Below, in pieces: positions 46,267 to 58,639 of a stretch of 64,000 nt of DNA. The position numbers were made by a program, and so were the translations under genes. Position 1 is the stretch's first letter; the number at the start of each line of letters is the position of its first letter. Where the stretch lies: contig NC_092316.1 of assembly GCF_036785885.1 (NCBI RefSeq), positions 45,803,001 to 45,867,000 on the forward strand, written 5' to 3'. The notes beneath the pieces were generated by a model. It made no database searches, was not told where the DNA came from, and saw only the letters and a program-made list of their open reading frames with translations. Origin of the DNA: Coffea arabica. Taxonomy: Eukaryota; Streptophyta; Magnoliopsida; Gentianales; Rubiaceae.

Positions 46267-49200
46267 TGTAACGGCCCCACTTCTCCCTAGGGCGTACCCC
46301 AGGGTATCGGCTGACCGCCTGCCCAACTCTCCCCGAGACTCAGTCAGTCACTATAAGAAAAGATAAGAAAATCCACAAAACAATCGGAATAACAATAATT
46401 CCAAACTTAAACGTGAACTTATATACATTACTGTCTCAATGGAAGTACAACTGACAAAATATAGGTTCTCAATTCACCATACAACCAGCCCGTGCCAAGC
46501 ACTAGGGCGAGAACCTTTACAAAAGAAACCAAAGTACTACAACGGCTAATCTATTCGTAGCTTCCGTCCTCGCACGTCTTCCCCTGCTAAGGAAAACAAA
46601 AACTAAAGGGATGAGCTGGAAAGCTCAGTGAGGTTCCGTACACATAGGCAACAAGAGAAACAAATGCATGTAAACAACAATTCACGATACAAGTACAATA
46701 AAGCGATAAACACATTCATTAAAAGGATACGGGCTCACAAGGAGCCAATCGTTCATTCATTCATTCATTCATTCTCCTTCCATTCTCCTTCCTTCAATCA
46801 TTTGAAAATGCATTTTGTATAAGTAAAACCCCTCGTTCATTCATTCATTCATTTCATTCACCCCGTCCCTGGCTTTTGGCCAGGCTCCACCAACCTACAG
46901 GGTAATACTCGAGTATACCGGATCGTTCACCCAAGTTCCTAATCGCTCGACCGAGTCCGACTGGCTCGAGACGACCGGTAACAAGGGGCTATGGCCAGTT
47001 CAGCCCGAAGGCCTACATTCATGCACAATTAACATTTCAATCGCTCAATCATTAAAATTTCACAATCATTTAGGCTAAGTGCGGTAAAGTACACACTCGC
47101 CTCGAAAATCATTTTAGCAGTCATTGAAAGCGTTTAACACGTTATCAATCATTCAAACAAGCCATAAAATCAGGAAACATAACAAATAAGGAACACTCAC
47201 CCAGACACGCAAAACAACGCCCACTTCTCAATCACCAAGAAAACCTAAAATGACATAAAGACCACATTACAATCCATCTAACATGATTTAGATGAAAACA
47301 ACAAATACCCGACTACTCGCGAGTAAACATATAAAAGACCCTCAAAGTGTAAAGAGGGCACTTGGATTCGTAGACAAGAATAACCCTAATGCAACCCAAA
47401 CCAAGAAGGTTATAAAATCTCTAAGAGGAAACACTCACTCCAAACAATTCGAAATTCCAATAGAGCTAAGAAAACATTCTTTCGGAATTGCGTATGTGAT
47501 TCAAAAGCATATATCTTCAAGTGGCCAAGAAATGACCGAAGCCTTGATGAAAATCATGCGAAAAAGAGGTCAAAATACCTTAACTTCCACACTTAAAACC
47601 TTGCTTAGAAACAATGCACTTATGGCCGATATAACCCGAACTCCTACCTTTATAGGTTGGAAAGGCTTAAGGAATATTTGAAGTTTGAAACGAAAAAGGT
47701 ATCATGTTTTCAAAAGATAAAACGGTCACATTACTTGCCAAAAGACAATATACGAGTTCGAATAGAAATGTAGTCTTCGAACCCTTATTCAAAAACCCGA
47801 AGACACTTCCAAGGAAATACGTTCAATATGATACAAAATACATTTCAAAAAAACCACTTTAACTTATTCATTTTACAAGAAAATAAACGGACGGCATGTC
47901 CCTTGTGTTTACCTATTTTTCCAGCCATTAATGGCTTCATTATTTTTCTCAAATTAGTCCCAACATGTCATATAGAATAATCTCATGTCCAAAAGCCGTT
48001 CACTAGGCTTAAAATCATATAAACACAACAATAACTACGAAAAGCAAGCTAGAAACATTTTCAGATAAAACAGTGATTGACAACATTTTGCGGAAATGGC
48101 ACTAAAGGCACTCCGATTTTTGGATTAGGGTGTAAGACCCACCGTCTCGAAGCTAAGAGATAGGGCTACAACAATGTAGAAGGTCACTCAGTCCAGTTTG
48201 TAGTGCAACTAGGTCAAAAATACAAGACACTAGTTCAGAATCGTAAGAGCAGGGGGACCAACCACGTTCTGGTTAATGAGCCACAATTCAGTCTACCTAG
48301 GTCCAAATCCATTGATTCCAAAGCCAAAAGACAGCTAGGACATCAGGCTACATTTCTTCAGAAGACCTCAACAACCAGTTCAGAAGTATTCCTAGCCAAA
48401 TTAGCTAATTACAGAAGCAAGTCCCAAGTTCGGATGAAACTAGGGCAGCACGGGTATTTTTGACTTTTCTCACTCTACACTACTCCGATTGACCCGAAAT
48501 TTTGTAGAAATCCTAAAATGTTATTACCTACAACCTTTATGTTTTAAGCCAAAGCTAATTCGGCCTCTAACTATGGTGAATAGGGCCGGACAGAATTGAA
48601 GGGTGTGACACCCTCACTTTTCCAAATTTCCTTCTAAACAAAAATTTCTTGCTATTAACCTTCATTTACATTAACTAGCCTCATTCTATAACATTCCCCT
48701 TCATCTTACATGGCCACAAAGACAACTTCAAATGCAAATAGAAAAATCATAAATAAATATAAAGCTTCACCATAAATCAACCCAAATCAAGATATAACTC
48801 ACAAAATGACATTTTCAACTCTTACAATTCACAATTTAACCATTATCAATGCAAGAGAGAACCTTCTTAATCATCTTACCTCACAACTCAAGAAGACTAG
48901 AAATTCAAAGCTTCCCTTTCAAAATCACTCCACCCAAAGCTTTAACCTTCCAAGAAGCTCACTTGTATGGAGGGAATTAAAAATCTATTGGTGAAGTTTC
49001 AAGATTGAAGCAAAAATCAAAGATGAAGATTGAAGAGTTTTTCTCTCTTTGCTCTCAAAGCTCACGGCTGGACAGGGAAGAAATGAGATATTTTGGACCA
49101 AAAAGGTGGGATAAGAATGAAAGAAACAGCCGGTCAAAGCCTCTGACCGGCTGTGACACGTCACAATCCGGCCAGAATCTGGCCGGATTTCCGGCCGGAT

Positions 49201-49526
49201 TCTTGGCCGGATATGAGGCAGAGGCTAAACAAATTTTTTTTCAAAACTGCAGGGCAATCCGGCCAGCTATCCGGCCAGAAACTGGCCGGATTTCCGGCCG
49301 GATTTGGCCACCTCATTTTTCCAAAATTTTCTCTTCTTTTTCCGAATTCGATTGTCGCGTTCAACTGTACTTCTAACACATACACATACACATATCTCAC
49401 ACACAAATGCACATAACAATGAACCTTCCATTGTTTAACCAAAAGGGTTAACAAATTTTCACTAAAAATGGAGAAAAGAAAATAAGCAAAAGGCCAAGAA
49501 AATTGAGGGAAGTTAGGGTTCTCACA
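46267..49526 (-). mobile_element. Solo LTR of a related Gypsy family
   Basis: It is 3260 bp with ends TGTAACGG and GTTCTCACA on the + strand, resembling the outer element's LTRs but clearly diverged. TSDs attac lie at 46262-46266 and 49527-49531. It inserted into the interior of the outer Gypsy element. It contains a CCGGCC-rich patch (49165-49315) and an ATTC microsatellite (about 46750-46775). The 129-codon frame at 47292-47681 has no recognisable domain. Confidence 0.92.
49165..49315. repeat. CCGGCC-rich repeat patch inside the solo LTR
   Basis: Two clusters of aatccggccag and actggccggatttccggcc words occur, very like the patch at 41560-41850 although the host elements differ. Confidence 0.85.
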
Positions 49527-49531
49527 ATTAC

Positions 49532-49955
49532 CTTCCACGTCCTCTAATGGGTCAAAGACTTGATGTTGTTCTAAGGAGTACACCCGAGAGGACACTTTCG
49601 ATCCATAAACATAAACATAAACGATCCACCGAGGAATGGCCTTTCTAGTTCACCAAATCCTTTCTAACCTAGGCCCTCATATCTTTCGTATCAGGGCGCA
49701 AGAATCCTATCTAAGATAATTCACAGCTCGAGCCGGCCGGTCCCAAGAGTAAACCATCCTTATTAAAGATTCCTACCCGACATACATATCTATTTTCCTC
49801 AAATTTCATGAAAATAATTTTTAAACTTATAACATGCCCAGTTCATAACTTACGCTCAAACGAGCACTTAGACATATTCAGGAAATCAAGACCATAACAC
49901 CACTGGCCCAAGCTCACTCCGCGCAGAGACCACGCGAAGTGGCTCTGATACCACC
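49532..49955 (-). other. 5' leader and primer-binding site of the outer Gypsy element
   Basis: On the minus strand TGGTATCAGAGCC (49953-49941) lies two bases after the 5' LTR and matches methionine tRNA. About 400 bp of leader follows, without coding potential. Confidence 0.85.
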
Positions 49956-52900
49956 TGTGACGGCCCCACCTCCCCCTAAGGCGAACCAGAGGGTTCGGCG
50001 GGTCGCCTGCCCAGCTCTCGCCAGGACTAACGGTTCGGTATAGAACGAGCTAATACATCCCGAAACTTACCAACGCGGGTAAAAAAAATAAATAAATAAA
50101 ATAAAATCGAAGTCGGCTATGAATAGTAACCGACCCGTCAGAAACCAAGCAAATAACAAGCAAACATTCCCATCTTGAAACTTAGCATTTATAAGCCAAA
50201 GTGGCATACAAAAGTATTCAAAAGTGGAGACATGTCTGGTTTGCCAAATCAAAAGGAAAACAGTTCCCAAAAGTACATTTAAGATTTTAATACATGAGCT
50301 ATACAAAAGATATGTTCAACTAGCTCAATTTGGCAGCCATTTGTCAAATCCAGTCCAAAAGTATTTATTTTCCTGTAAGGAAAACAAAAGAAACAGAAAG
50401 GGGTGAGCTTGCGCTCAATGAGGTACCAAACATATAGCAGAAAAATCATGGCATTTCACATTTAACAAATCAGATACACATGCCAGATGTAAAGTAAAGT
50501 AACTAATGATTCACATAGGAAGGATACAGGTGGCTCTCAGGAGCCAAATTTCCAGCGCAGTACTTGATCCAAACCGGTTGACTCTCCGTCAACGTATATA
50601 GAACCAACGCGTCCGTAGACCCACTTCGCACCGAATTCCGTCCACCAAACACCCCTTTACCGGGCCCGCTCACCTCAAACGAACAAAATGGTAATACTCG
50701 AGTATACCCGGAATCAAGGGTCTCAATACCCAAAATTCCCGAACAGACTACCGTGATTCGTTATCTAATCGTCCAGACCCTTGGCGGCCCGACTCGAATA
50801 ACTTAGCCACAGGACTGAGCTCATAGGTCATAGAAATCTGAACAGATGCAGACACAGATAACAGATTCTAATTTTGCATAGTAAATTGGCATATGAACAG
50901 ACAAGAGAACGAGTGTGATAAAGTACACCCTCGTCTCAAACAAATAAACAGATTGCAGAGCAGAAATCAAGTTAAACAGCAATGGAGGGGAGTGGTACAC
51001 TCACAGGCTCAATTTCGAAAAGTTTCACTTCAGATTGGCCTTAATCGCCAAGAAATCCTAAAATAACCAAAATAAACCAATTGAAGGTTTTACATCCATA
51101 ATCGAGTAAACAAAATGCACATGAGGCTCGACTACTAGTCGTATGTCTCGCCAAATAATTACTAATGCAAGGGTACAAAACATGATTTTTGGGAACAAAA
51201 AGATAGCATAAAGACCTAGGTTCAACAACCCAAAAGCCCTTTTATTTCTGCCAAAAGGCAAATCCAACTTAAAAGAACCAAACGGCCTAGAAAATCGGGC
51301 AGCACTTCCCCTAAATTTCTTACTTTTCCAGCCATTAAGGCTTCATTATTTCCTCGAATCAGTCCCAACATCTCACACAAAATTCACCTCATTTCCAAAA
51401 GCCATTCACTAGGCTCAAAGTAAAAGTTAACTAGGAAATGACCGGAATAAAAGTAAGCCTTAAAACATACAAAAAAGTACAATGAGACTCGATAACTAAT
51501 CATAAATCAATGCCAAATATGATCCCAATAGGGTTCCATAAGCATATACAATCATTAGAGAAAACCAGAAAATTCGGAATTGCAATTAGCTTTGGCCCTG
51601 AAAAAACAGTTTTTGACTTCTTTTTTTACGGTAACGGTACCAAATGCCCTATGATTATCGGATGAAGGTGTAAGACCCATGATTTCGAAGCTAAAAGACA
51701 GGGCTACAACATCACAGAAGGTCACTCAACCCAGTTTTGAGTGCAAATAGGTCAAAAATGCAAGATACCACATCAAAAACGTAAAACAGATTCACCAAAA
51801 CGCATTCTAGCGGAAACATCATAACTCAGGCTCTACAAGTCCAAATTCAGAAATTCCAAAACCAGCTGAAAGCTAAGAAACAGGGATAAATTTCATCAGA
51901 AGGCCTCAACAACCAATTCGGAAGCAATTCAGACCAAAACACCCAATTACAGTCGCAAATCTCAATTTCGGGTAAAACCAGAACAGCAATAGTAATTTCG
52001 ACTTATCTCATTTCACACTACTCCGATTGATTTGAAATTTTGTAGGCACCTCTAAAATATTATTCCCTACAACTTTCATGTTTTGAGCTAAGGCCAATTC
52101 GGCCTCTATCTATGACCTAAAATTCCGGACAGAATGAAGAACCAAGGAACCCTAATTTTCCAGATTTCTTCCAAACCCAAAATTGATTGCAATTACCAAT
52201 CATTTACACCTGCTAGAGTTATTAAACATCATTTCCAACCATCATGGACAGCCACAACATCATGATCAAATTAAACCAGAAAAATCATCAATAAATTAAA
52301 AACTTCACCAATTCATCTCAAACCAAGAAATAAACCACAAATTTCAACACTTTAGCTCCCACTAGGCATAACTTAAGCTTCATTAAGTGTAGGAAGAAGT
52401 TCAATCACCACTCACCTAGTAAACAAGAGAGGGAGAGTTGTAGGACACCTTAGCTCCTCCAAACACTTCACCAAACCACTAAACAACACCAAATGAAGAG
52501 GTTTTATGGAGTAGAAACAAGTTTAAGGGATTGCTTGGGATGATTTGAGTTAGATGGATGCCAACTTTTGAAGAGTTTTCTTCCTTCCTTTGCTAGAGAG
52601 AGAGAGCCGACCAACAAGGAGAGGAAAAGAGTGAATTCTTGGTGATTTTTGGGGTATTTAATCAATTAGTCAAAAAAAGTCAAAAGGTGAATAGTTGTCC
52701 ACCAAGTCCAACCAATGGAAGAGTGACACTTGTCACTTCATTAAATGCATTCCTATCCCTTTCTTTTCCTCTCACATCAATCACTTCGCATCCTCTACTT
52801 ATCTCTTAACACCCGATAAATTTCAACCAGTATCCGAAATTTAACCTAATTGACCGAATTTTTCCGAACTTTTCGCACTAGTGGGTCCCACGTCCGATAT

Positions 52901-53072
52901 ATATCCTTAATTTTTCAAAAACTCTCCAATACTAGAAAAATCATCTAAAAACATAATTACTCATAATATTCACCAGGAAAATTTTTTTCCTAAGCCAGAA
53001 AATGCAGAAAACATGCCATTAAAGGGGATAAACCCTAGGAAAATTATTAAGAGGAATTTACGGGTTCTCACA
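49956..53072 (-). repeat. 5' LTR of the outer Gypsy element
   Basis: It spans 3117 bp and is nearly identical to 34257-37366. On the minus strand it runs TGTGAGAACC to GGCCGTCACA, followed by the primer-binding site. The TSD cactg is at 53073-53077. Confidence 0.93.
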
Positions 53073-53909
53073 CACTGGATTCTTCCCTTCAAGTTTAGCC
53101 ATTTCTTCCTCTGACTCTTCCTTTCATTTTTTTTCCCAATTTCCGTTGATCAATTTTTTCACCTCCTTCACGGCCAGATAAGGTGGAAATTGAAGAGCCG
53201 GCCGTCACCTTTACTCTTTCTTTTGCATTCCCTTTTCCGCTATTGTTGTCTTCCTCCAACAGCCTGCCGTCACCTCTGTTTTGAGCCGCAGCCGGACGAT
53301 GAAGAAATTGCAGAACCAATCGGCTTGTTTGTCCAGCCGGCCGTCACCTTTATTCTGGAGTGAACCTCAAAAACTAGTGATGGATTGCAGAAATTGCAGA
53401 ACAATGAAGAATTTCAGAACGATGAAAAAATTGCAGAAATTGCAGAACGATGAAGAAATTGCAGAAATTGCTGGTATGCTTCTCTTTATCCCCACTTTTT
53501 CCTTGTCTTTGTGGCTGCAAAATGAAACAATAAAGCATGGGAAAAGGCTGCAACACCGTGTGGACCACCCCTTGTAATTGTAGTTTTGTTTGGTTTTGTA
53601 AAAGGCTCTGCAACTGTGGTGCGATGCCTTGTGTGTCCTTTCGGCGTGTTCTTTTTTTGTTTGGTTTTGGCTTCCCAGTTGGTATGTAAACTTGTTAGCC
53701 GGTACATATCCGAGTTGAATCCGAAAAATTGATCGTTATCTTGCTACACGGTGCTAATTCGGACGATATCGGCTGATTCAGAGTGATTCAAATCGGATAT
53801 GGTGTAATCGGCGTTTCGGGTATCGGTATCGGAACGGCAGGTGCCGTTCCGGTTATGACTCGGCCGAGTCGTCTCGGACTCGGCCGAGTTGGCGAACCCT
53901 GCTTGTAAG

Positions 53910-55310
53910 CCAGAGAAAACTCAAAGGTAAGTCTAAATTCTTCGAGTAATATGTAAAAGTAAGCTAGTTTCCTTGGCAACCAAAGCAAATTGCTTATAAG
54001 ATAGGCATGACTCAAAGGAACATTTAAGTCTAGCTTCTTCAAGTTGCTTTCATTTTCTGCATACTATACAACTAAGCCAGTGGCTTGGTTTTCTTGCTTA
54101 TGTTAGAAAATAGTTTGAGCGGCAGTTAAAGATGAGATCTTCTTAGAACGACTTAACTTTTTGAGATTTTACATGATGGACAGCCATAAAAGACATAATT
54201 TAGATCCTAAAATGCCTAATGCTAGGTCCTGGTTAAGGACAGAATTATTAGTGGTTACACAAGATGATTTCCATTCACTGAGAGAGGAGGGTTTATGTGT
54301 TCAAAAAGAACTGTACCCAGAATCATGTCAAATTCTCTGCCAATAAGTGGAAAGTGCTCCAAAATCATACGCATGTTGTAAATCCCCACTTTGTTCAACT
54401 GCGAAGTGAGGAACCATAGTTTTGAATTTTTACTACTCACAGCAAGAGGAAAGAATGGAAAGAAAAGAAAGATGGAGAGAGGGGGAGGCAGGGAGAGGGA
54501 AGTGAAGTGGGGTAGAGGAAGAGGGACATGGGGAGAGAGGGAGAGAGAGATGGGGAACAGAGGGAAGGAGAAAGAGGGAGAGAGGGGGAGGAGGAAGGAA
54601 AGGGATTAAGGTAGAAAATGGGAGAGAGTGTGAGTAAAGTGAGAGAAGCTTTGCTAGTTGCTGTTGGTAATTGGAATGGAGTTCCTTTCAGTCCCAAGGT
54701 TGTCCGTTGCACCAGAGAATAGGCCTACAGCCATGGGCTTAGCTGAATGGCAACTTCTAACATTACTTTGTACTAGGAGATGTTCACCGTACTTGTGCAT
54801 GGTGGTACGTTGTAAGTTTGCCCAGGTTGAGAGGACAGCAAGTATTTATTTAAAAATAGATTTGTTGTACAGAGAAATTATTTAGCTGACCGTGCTTGTT
54901 TTTGAATTCTTAACAGGGTTACAGAATATATATTGCAAATGTAAGCACATTTGTATTTTTTGTCCAATAACCTTTGACATGCACTTTGGTAGCTCGTTAG
55001 GAGTGAGTACGGAGGCATTGAGGTTAGAAAAAAGGAATGTTTGGAAGCATTCGTGTGTTCGGGGTAACTTTTTCAGCAGGAGAGAATTTGATTTGGTAAG
55101 TGGATTTTCGTTAGTGGATGGCGTTGTCACAGCAGGCAATTGTATGAGAGCTGAAACACCAGATAGAGAAACAACAACTCAATGGATACAGAACCTGGTA
55201 AAGATGCTCGATGACCACCCAAAGTAACATTGGCAGGATCAGCAAAAGAACTTCGTTTAGGAGGTGGACACTGGCTGGTTCCAACATTAGCACGATAGGC
55301 ACTACATGGC
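53910..55310. other. No supported gene; GA-rich tract
   Basis: A purine-rich low-complexity tract (about 54440-54615, GGGAGAGAG type) explains the Ser/Pro-rich frames on the other strand. A short segment near 54385-54430 resembles 58030-58080, and one near 54700-54760 resembles 58640-58690. The missing first transporter exon is not seen here. Confidence 0.5.
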
Positions 55311-55313
55311 TGA

Positions 55314-55544
55314 TCAGAACCAGCAGAAACACGAACACCTGTGTATGCCTGGTGAAGCCGCTTCCTGGACATCAGCTCCGCGTTTTCTTTTTGACAGGCG
55401 AGCTGTAGGTCCAGGACCCGAAGGAGCAAGGGCCATATTTTTTTTCGTTGCAGCATTAGCTTCCCTGCGGTGCCGCAAGAGGTCATCCTTCTTTTCCCGT
55501 GGCATTTCTGCATAACGCTGCCGACGCTTGGCATTTCTATCCAT
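55314..55544 (-). pseudogene. Basic protein fragment, unrecognised
   Basis: The 76-codon frame starts M-D-R-N-A-K-R-R-Q-R-Y-A-E-M-P-R-E-K-K and continues strongly basic and charged to S-K-R-K-R-G. Such R-x-R-Y-A-x-M-x-x-E-x-K stretches occur near the N-terminus of some plant transposon proteins, including Helitron-associated ones. I see no Helitron end or helicase motif nearby, so the assignment stays open. Confidence 0.3.
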
Positions 55545-57240
55545 TAGGCTGGGACGGCCAAATTAAACAGTTCACCGGCTCCCAGATACAAGTCAGCAAG
55601 CAGCAAAAAAACACCATAACATCGACAAGACACGAAGGCTAAACAACACCGACAACAGCACAGCACCACAAGGCCGACAACACCGATAGGCTAGCAGACC
55701 AATTATGCAATCGAGGTGACCGAAACAATGCCAACAAGAAAGGAACGGCAAAAGCTAGCAGAAAAAGTAGGGTAGCTTGCAGGGAGGTAAAAAAGAACAG
55801 GCTAAACAAATTGGACAAAAAGATTGAATGAGCATGGAGGTCAAGTTGAAAAGCTTACACAGGTTGAAGAGCAGAGAGTACGTACAACTCCAGGAGACGC
55901 AACACACAATCTGCATGCAAGAAAGGGAAGAAGCACACAAAATGCTGCGTCAGTACGAAACAGAGGAAAAAGAATCCAACATCTGCATATAAACTTCGAG
56001 CGTAGAACAGCCAATTTCATTGTAAAAGACATAAGTACGATTTCTTAGCTCAACTGGGAGAAAAGGCACAAATAATATAAAACAGCAAGGACTCATCTAT
56101 AAAAGCGAGTTTCAGTGGAAAAAGGCATGACTTTTTCTGTAAGAGGCAAAACCCAGCAGGAAATAACAAAGAACAATTGAAGGAACAAGTTGACAAACAC
56201 AATGCACACTATATAACCACCTAAGCAGCCGACACAGAGCTAACGAAAACCATTTAAACAGCAGACGCCATGGCAAAGCAATATAATAATAGAAACCAAG
56301 CTTGCTAATGAAAAATGCTAACCAGCAAACAAGTCAAACCGAATGCAGATTGGTGGATGAATGGGCTGATTAAGATCAAAACCTGGATTAGCACGAAATA
56401 AGAAATAAAAGATGATAAAAGAAGGCTAAAGCGGAAAAAAATGAACACCTCTTCCAGCCAACAGCAACAGGGAGTATATCGACACTGATGCTAACAGTCC
56501 AAAAAGTGTAGGAAAAACAGGGAAGACCGAGAAACAGGCGAAAAATGAGCCGCTGGAGAGGAATGTATAAGGGTAGAAGCTTGCATGAGGATACGGACGA
56601 AAATGGTACGTTCCATCCCTATGCATGACGAAAAGGTGGGCAGAGGAGCTTCATGAAAAGACGCAAAGAGCGCTCGTGCGCCACAAAATCGAGGAATCAT
56701 CAAGGCGGCCGAAGGCCGAATAGCCAAGGAACGTATAGCTGGCTGTGTACCCGAAGGAAGCACCGATAACTCAATTAAGTTCAGGCAACTCGTTAGCTAC
56801 TCTTAATAGGAAGCTAATCATCATTACCCTGCTTTTAACAGCTCCATAAAAAGCATCATGCCTTTCGATAAGGCTAGCAGTAATTCATTTAAGTTCTGCC
56901 ATCTCATTATCTACTTTTAATAGGAAGCTAATCATCATTACCCAGCTTTTAACAGCTCCATAAAAAGCATCGTGGCTTTCTATAAGGTCATCAGTAAAGA
57001 CACAATAATTGCCGTAAGGTTCCAAGGACAAAAAGCGGTTGATGGTTTTTTTTGGTTCCAAGAAACAAGAAAAGAACAAGGGACACATATGCCATCTCAT
57101 GGGCTACTCTCACAACCCGCACGTGAGAAAGACATGGAGGACGACCATGCTTTGACACCCTCTTCCCAGTTTATATACATTCTTTAAATAACTTGACATA
57201 TTAACTTAACCCATGTAGCCAACAGGTTTCTTTTTCACTT
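55545..57240. other. Unrecognised sequence with a short tandem duplication
   Basis: No gene is supported. A ~105-bp segment (about 56785-56885) is repeated directly at about 56890-56990, marked by aggaagctaatcatcattac and acagctccataaaaagcatc. Confidence 0.6.
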
Positions 57241-57244
57241 TTCA

Positions 57245-57740
57245 TTAGGTTTTGATAGGCAGGCATTGTTCATACCCTAACTTTAAATTTATTCTTCGAA
57301 ATGTAAAAGGGCCTTGGGCCCCCTTAGAACCAAAAAACAAATCAATTTTATTCTCTGGGAAGGGTAATGGATCTATGGAAAGGTAGTGAATTTTATGTCT
57401 TTTAACTTCTTTTGGCTCCAAATCCAATCAATTTAATCTTCAAATCCCTAATTGCTTTTCTCTTTCAATTCCCCTCTTCTGTCTCGCCCTTTGCTGAATT
57501 TCACATCTCTATCTCTCTCTCTGTCCACCATTCCCTCTGTCTGTCTCTATCCTTTTCTTTTTTGTGTAAAATCTGTCTGTCTCTGGTCTCCTTTTGTATT
57601 TATGCTGATTTTTTATTATTTACTACTATTGTTTAATTGTTTTGAGTTTGCAGGTGGGCACTTTTGTAGTAGTAGCTGATGTATCTTGAATTCCATATCA
57701 GGGAAAGCACAGAACAGATGAAGTCTACATTACTGAGGTA
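57245..57740 (+). promoter_or_regulatory. Promoter / first-exon-like piece, copy A
   Basis: A CT-rich leader-like tract (57455-57600) is followed by an ATG at 57718 in the frame M-K-S-T-L-L, which ends in GAG|GTACC at 57738. It resembles copies B, C and D over about 450 bp, including the gattttt..ttatttactac stretch upstream. Confidence 0.35.
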
Positions 57741-58630
57741 CCTTGTCTATCCTCTCTCTTTCTCTTACAAATGAATCATCTCCCTGTATTAGGTTATTTG
57801 TTCTTATTTATACCATCTTTTTGTAGATATCTACAGGAAAATAGATGGTAGAAAATTTGTCCAACTGTTAATAGACAGTTTTGTCTTGAGTACTAGGATG
57901 TCAATTAGCACAAATCAGTTTTGTGTAGGATATGTAATGGAATAGCTGTAAGATAGCATCATCAATATCATTATCTTGAATTAGTAGCAGCAGCATACTA
58001 TAAAAATCGACTTGAAAGTAGCATACTACCTCCCACTTTGTTCAACTGTGAAGTTAGAAGTCACAGTTATGAAGCTTATGGTGACAGTTGTAGGTCAACA
58101 GGGAGAGGAGAGGGAGATTGGGGTGTTACAGAAGGAGTGAGAGAGAGAGAGAGAGAGAGAGGGAGGGAGTTATAGGGGAAGAAGGGGACAGACGGAGACA
58201 AAAGAGAGAGGGAGAGAGAAAAAGGAAGGAGGGAGGGCGGGGGGAGGGGGCAGAGATAGGGAAACTTGAATGCATGCCAAACACATCAAAATCTCATTAG
58301 ATGATGCAGGGTGCGTTTAGGGCAACTTGTTTGGACACTAGAATGCTATTACTGTGTAAAAATCATTCTCCACTGCATAAATTTCAATGTCTGAAAGAAT
58401 AGGCAAAGCATCGAGTCAATCTACAATGTTTTCATTTTTGAATCATAAATTAACCTATTGAATAAGGCATCTTTAGTTGGTCCATTTTTATTTCTATGTA
58501 TGATGTTAGAGAAGCGGTTCTCTAATATGGGCAGATTAATACCATATCTGTATAGATTTATTCAGAGCAAATACTAATGGATAATAGTGTACGTATTGGA
58601 AAATTGAAATCAGAAAACGCTTGAAAAGAG
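57741..58630. other. Spacer with GA microsatellite
   Basis: A GA-rich tract (about 58095-58260, including a pure GA run at 58139-58162) lies in otherwise unremarkable sequence. Confidence 0.6.
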
Positions 58631-58639
58631 TCATGTACT

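Larger units (their letters stand above)
34257..53072 (-). mobile_element. Outer Gypsy element with 3.1-kb LTRs and a minimal interior
   Basis: Two nearly identical LTRs (34257-37366 and 49956-53072) lie in direct orientation with TSD cactg. In minus orientation the right LTR is 5': next to it is a tRNA-Met primer-binding site, and next to the left LTR is a polypurine tract. After subtracting the two later insertions, the interior is only about 0.55 kb: a 5' leader (49532-49955), about 90 bp (46178-46266) and the end with the tract. No gag, protease, RT or integrase is left, so mobility would depend on a partner element. The encoded E-F-R-G-R-N-S-F-K-G-G-E end before the tract resembles Del/Tekay chromoviruses (inference). 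Confidence 0.92.
33142..53901. mobile_element. hAT-like TIR element, about 1.9 kb net, split by nested retrotransposons
   Basis: The left end catggttcgcc (33142) and right end ggcgaaccctg (53891-53901) are inverted repeats, flanked by the 8-bp TSD cttgtaag at 33134-33141 and 53902-53909. Both ends carry dense TCGG/CGAGTC motifs like the 399-bp element. Without the Gypsy block (34257-53072) and one TSD copy (53073-53077) the element is about 1939 bp and has no transposase frame, so it is non-autonomous. It lies in what was probably an intron or 5' flank of the transporter relic. Confidence 0.85.

Noticed and set aside
24113..46860. ATTC-type runs as a CRISPR-like array
   Set aside because: Plain microsatellites (near 24113 and 46750) without spaced repeats, and the genome is that of a plant.
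47292..47681. 129-codon frame as a gene
   Set aside because: It lies inside a solo LTR, has no known domain, and a frame of this size can occur by chance in such AT-rich sequence.
54437..54712. Ser/Pro-rich minus-strand frame and Arg/Glu-rich + strand frame
   Set aside because: Both are translations of a GA-rich low-complexity tract.
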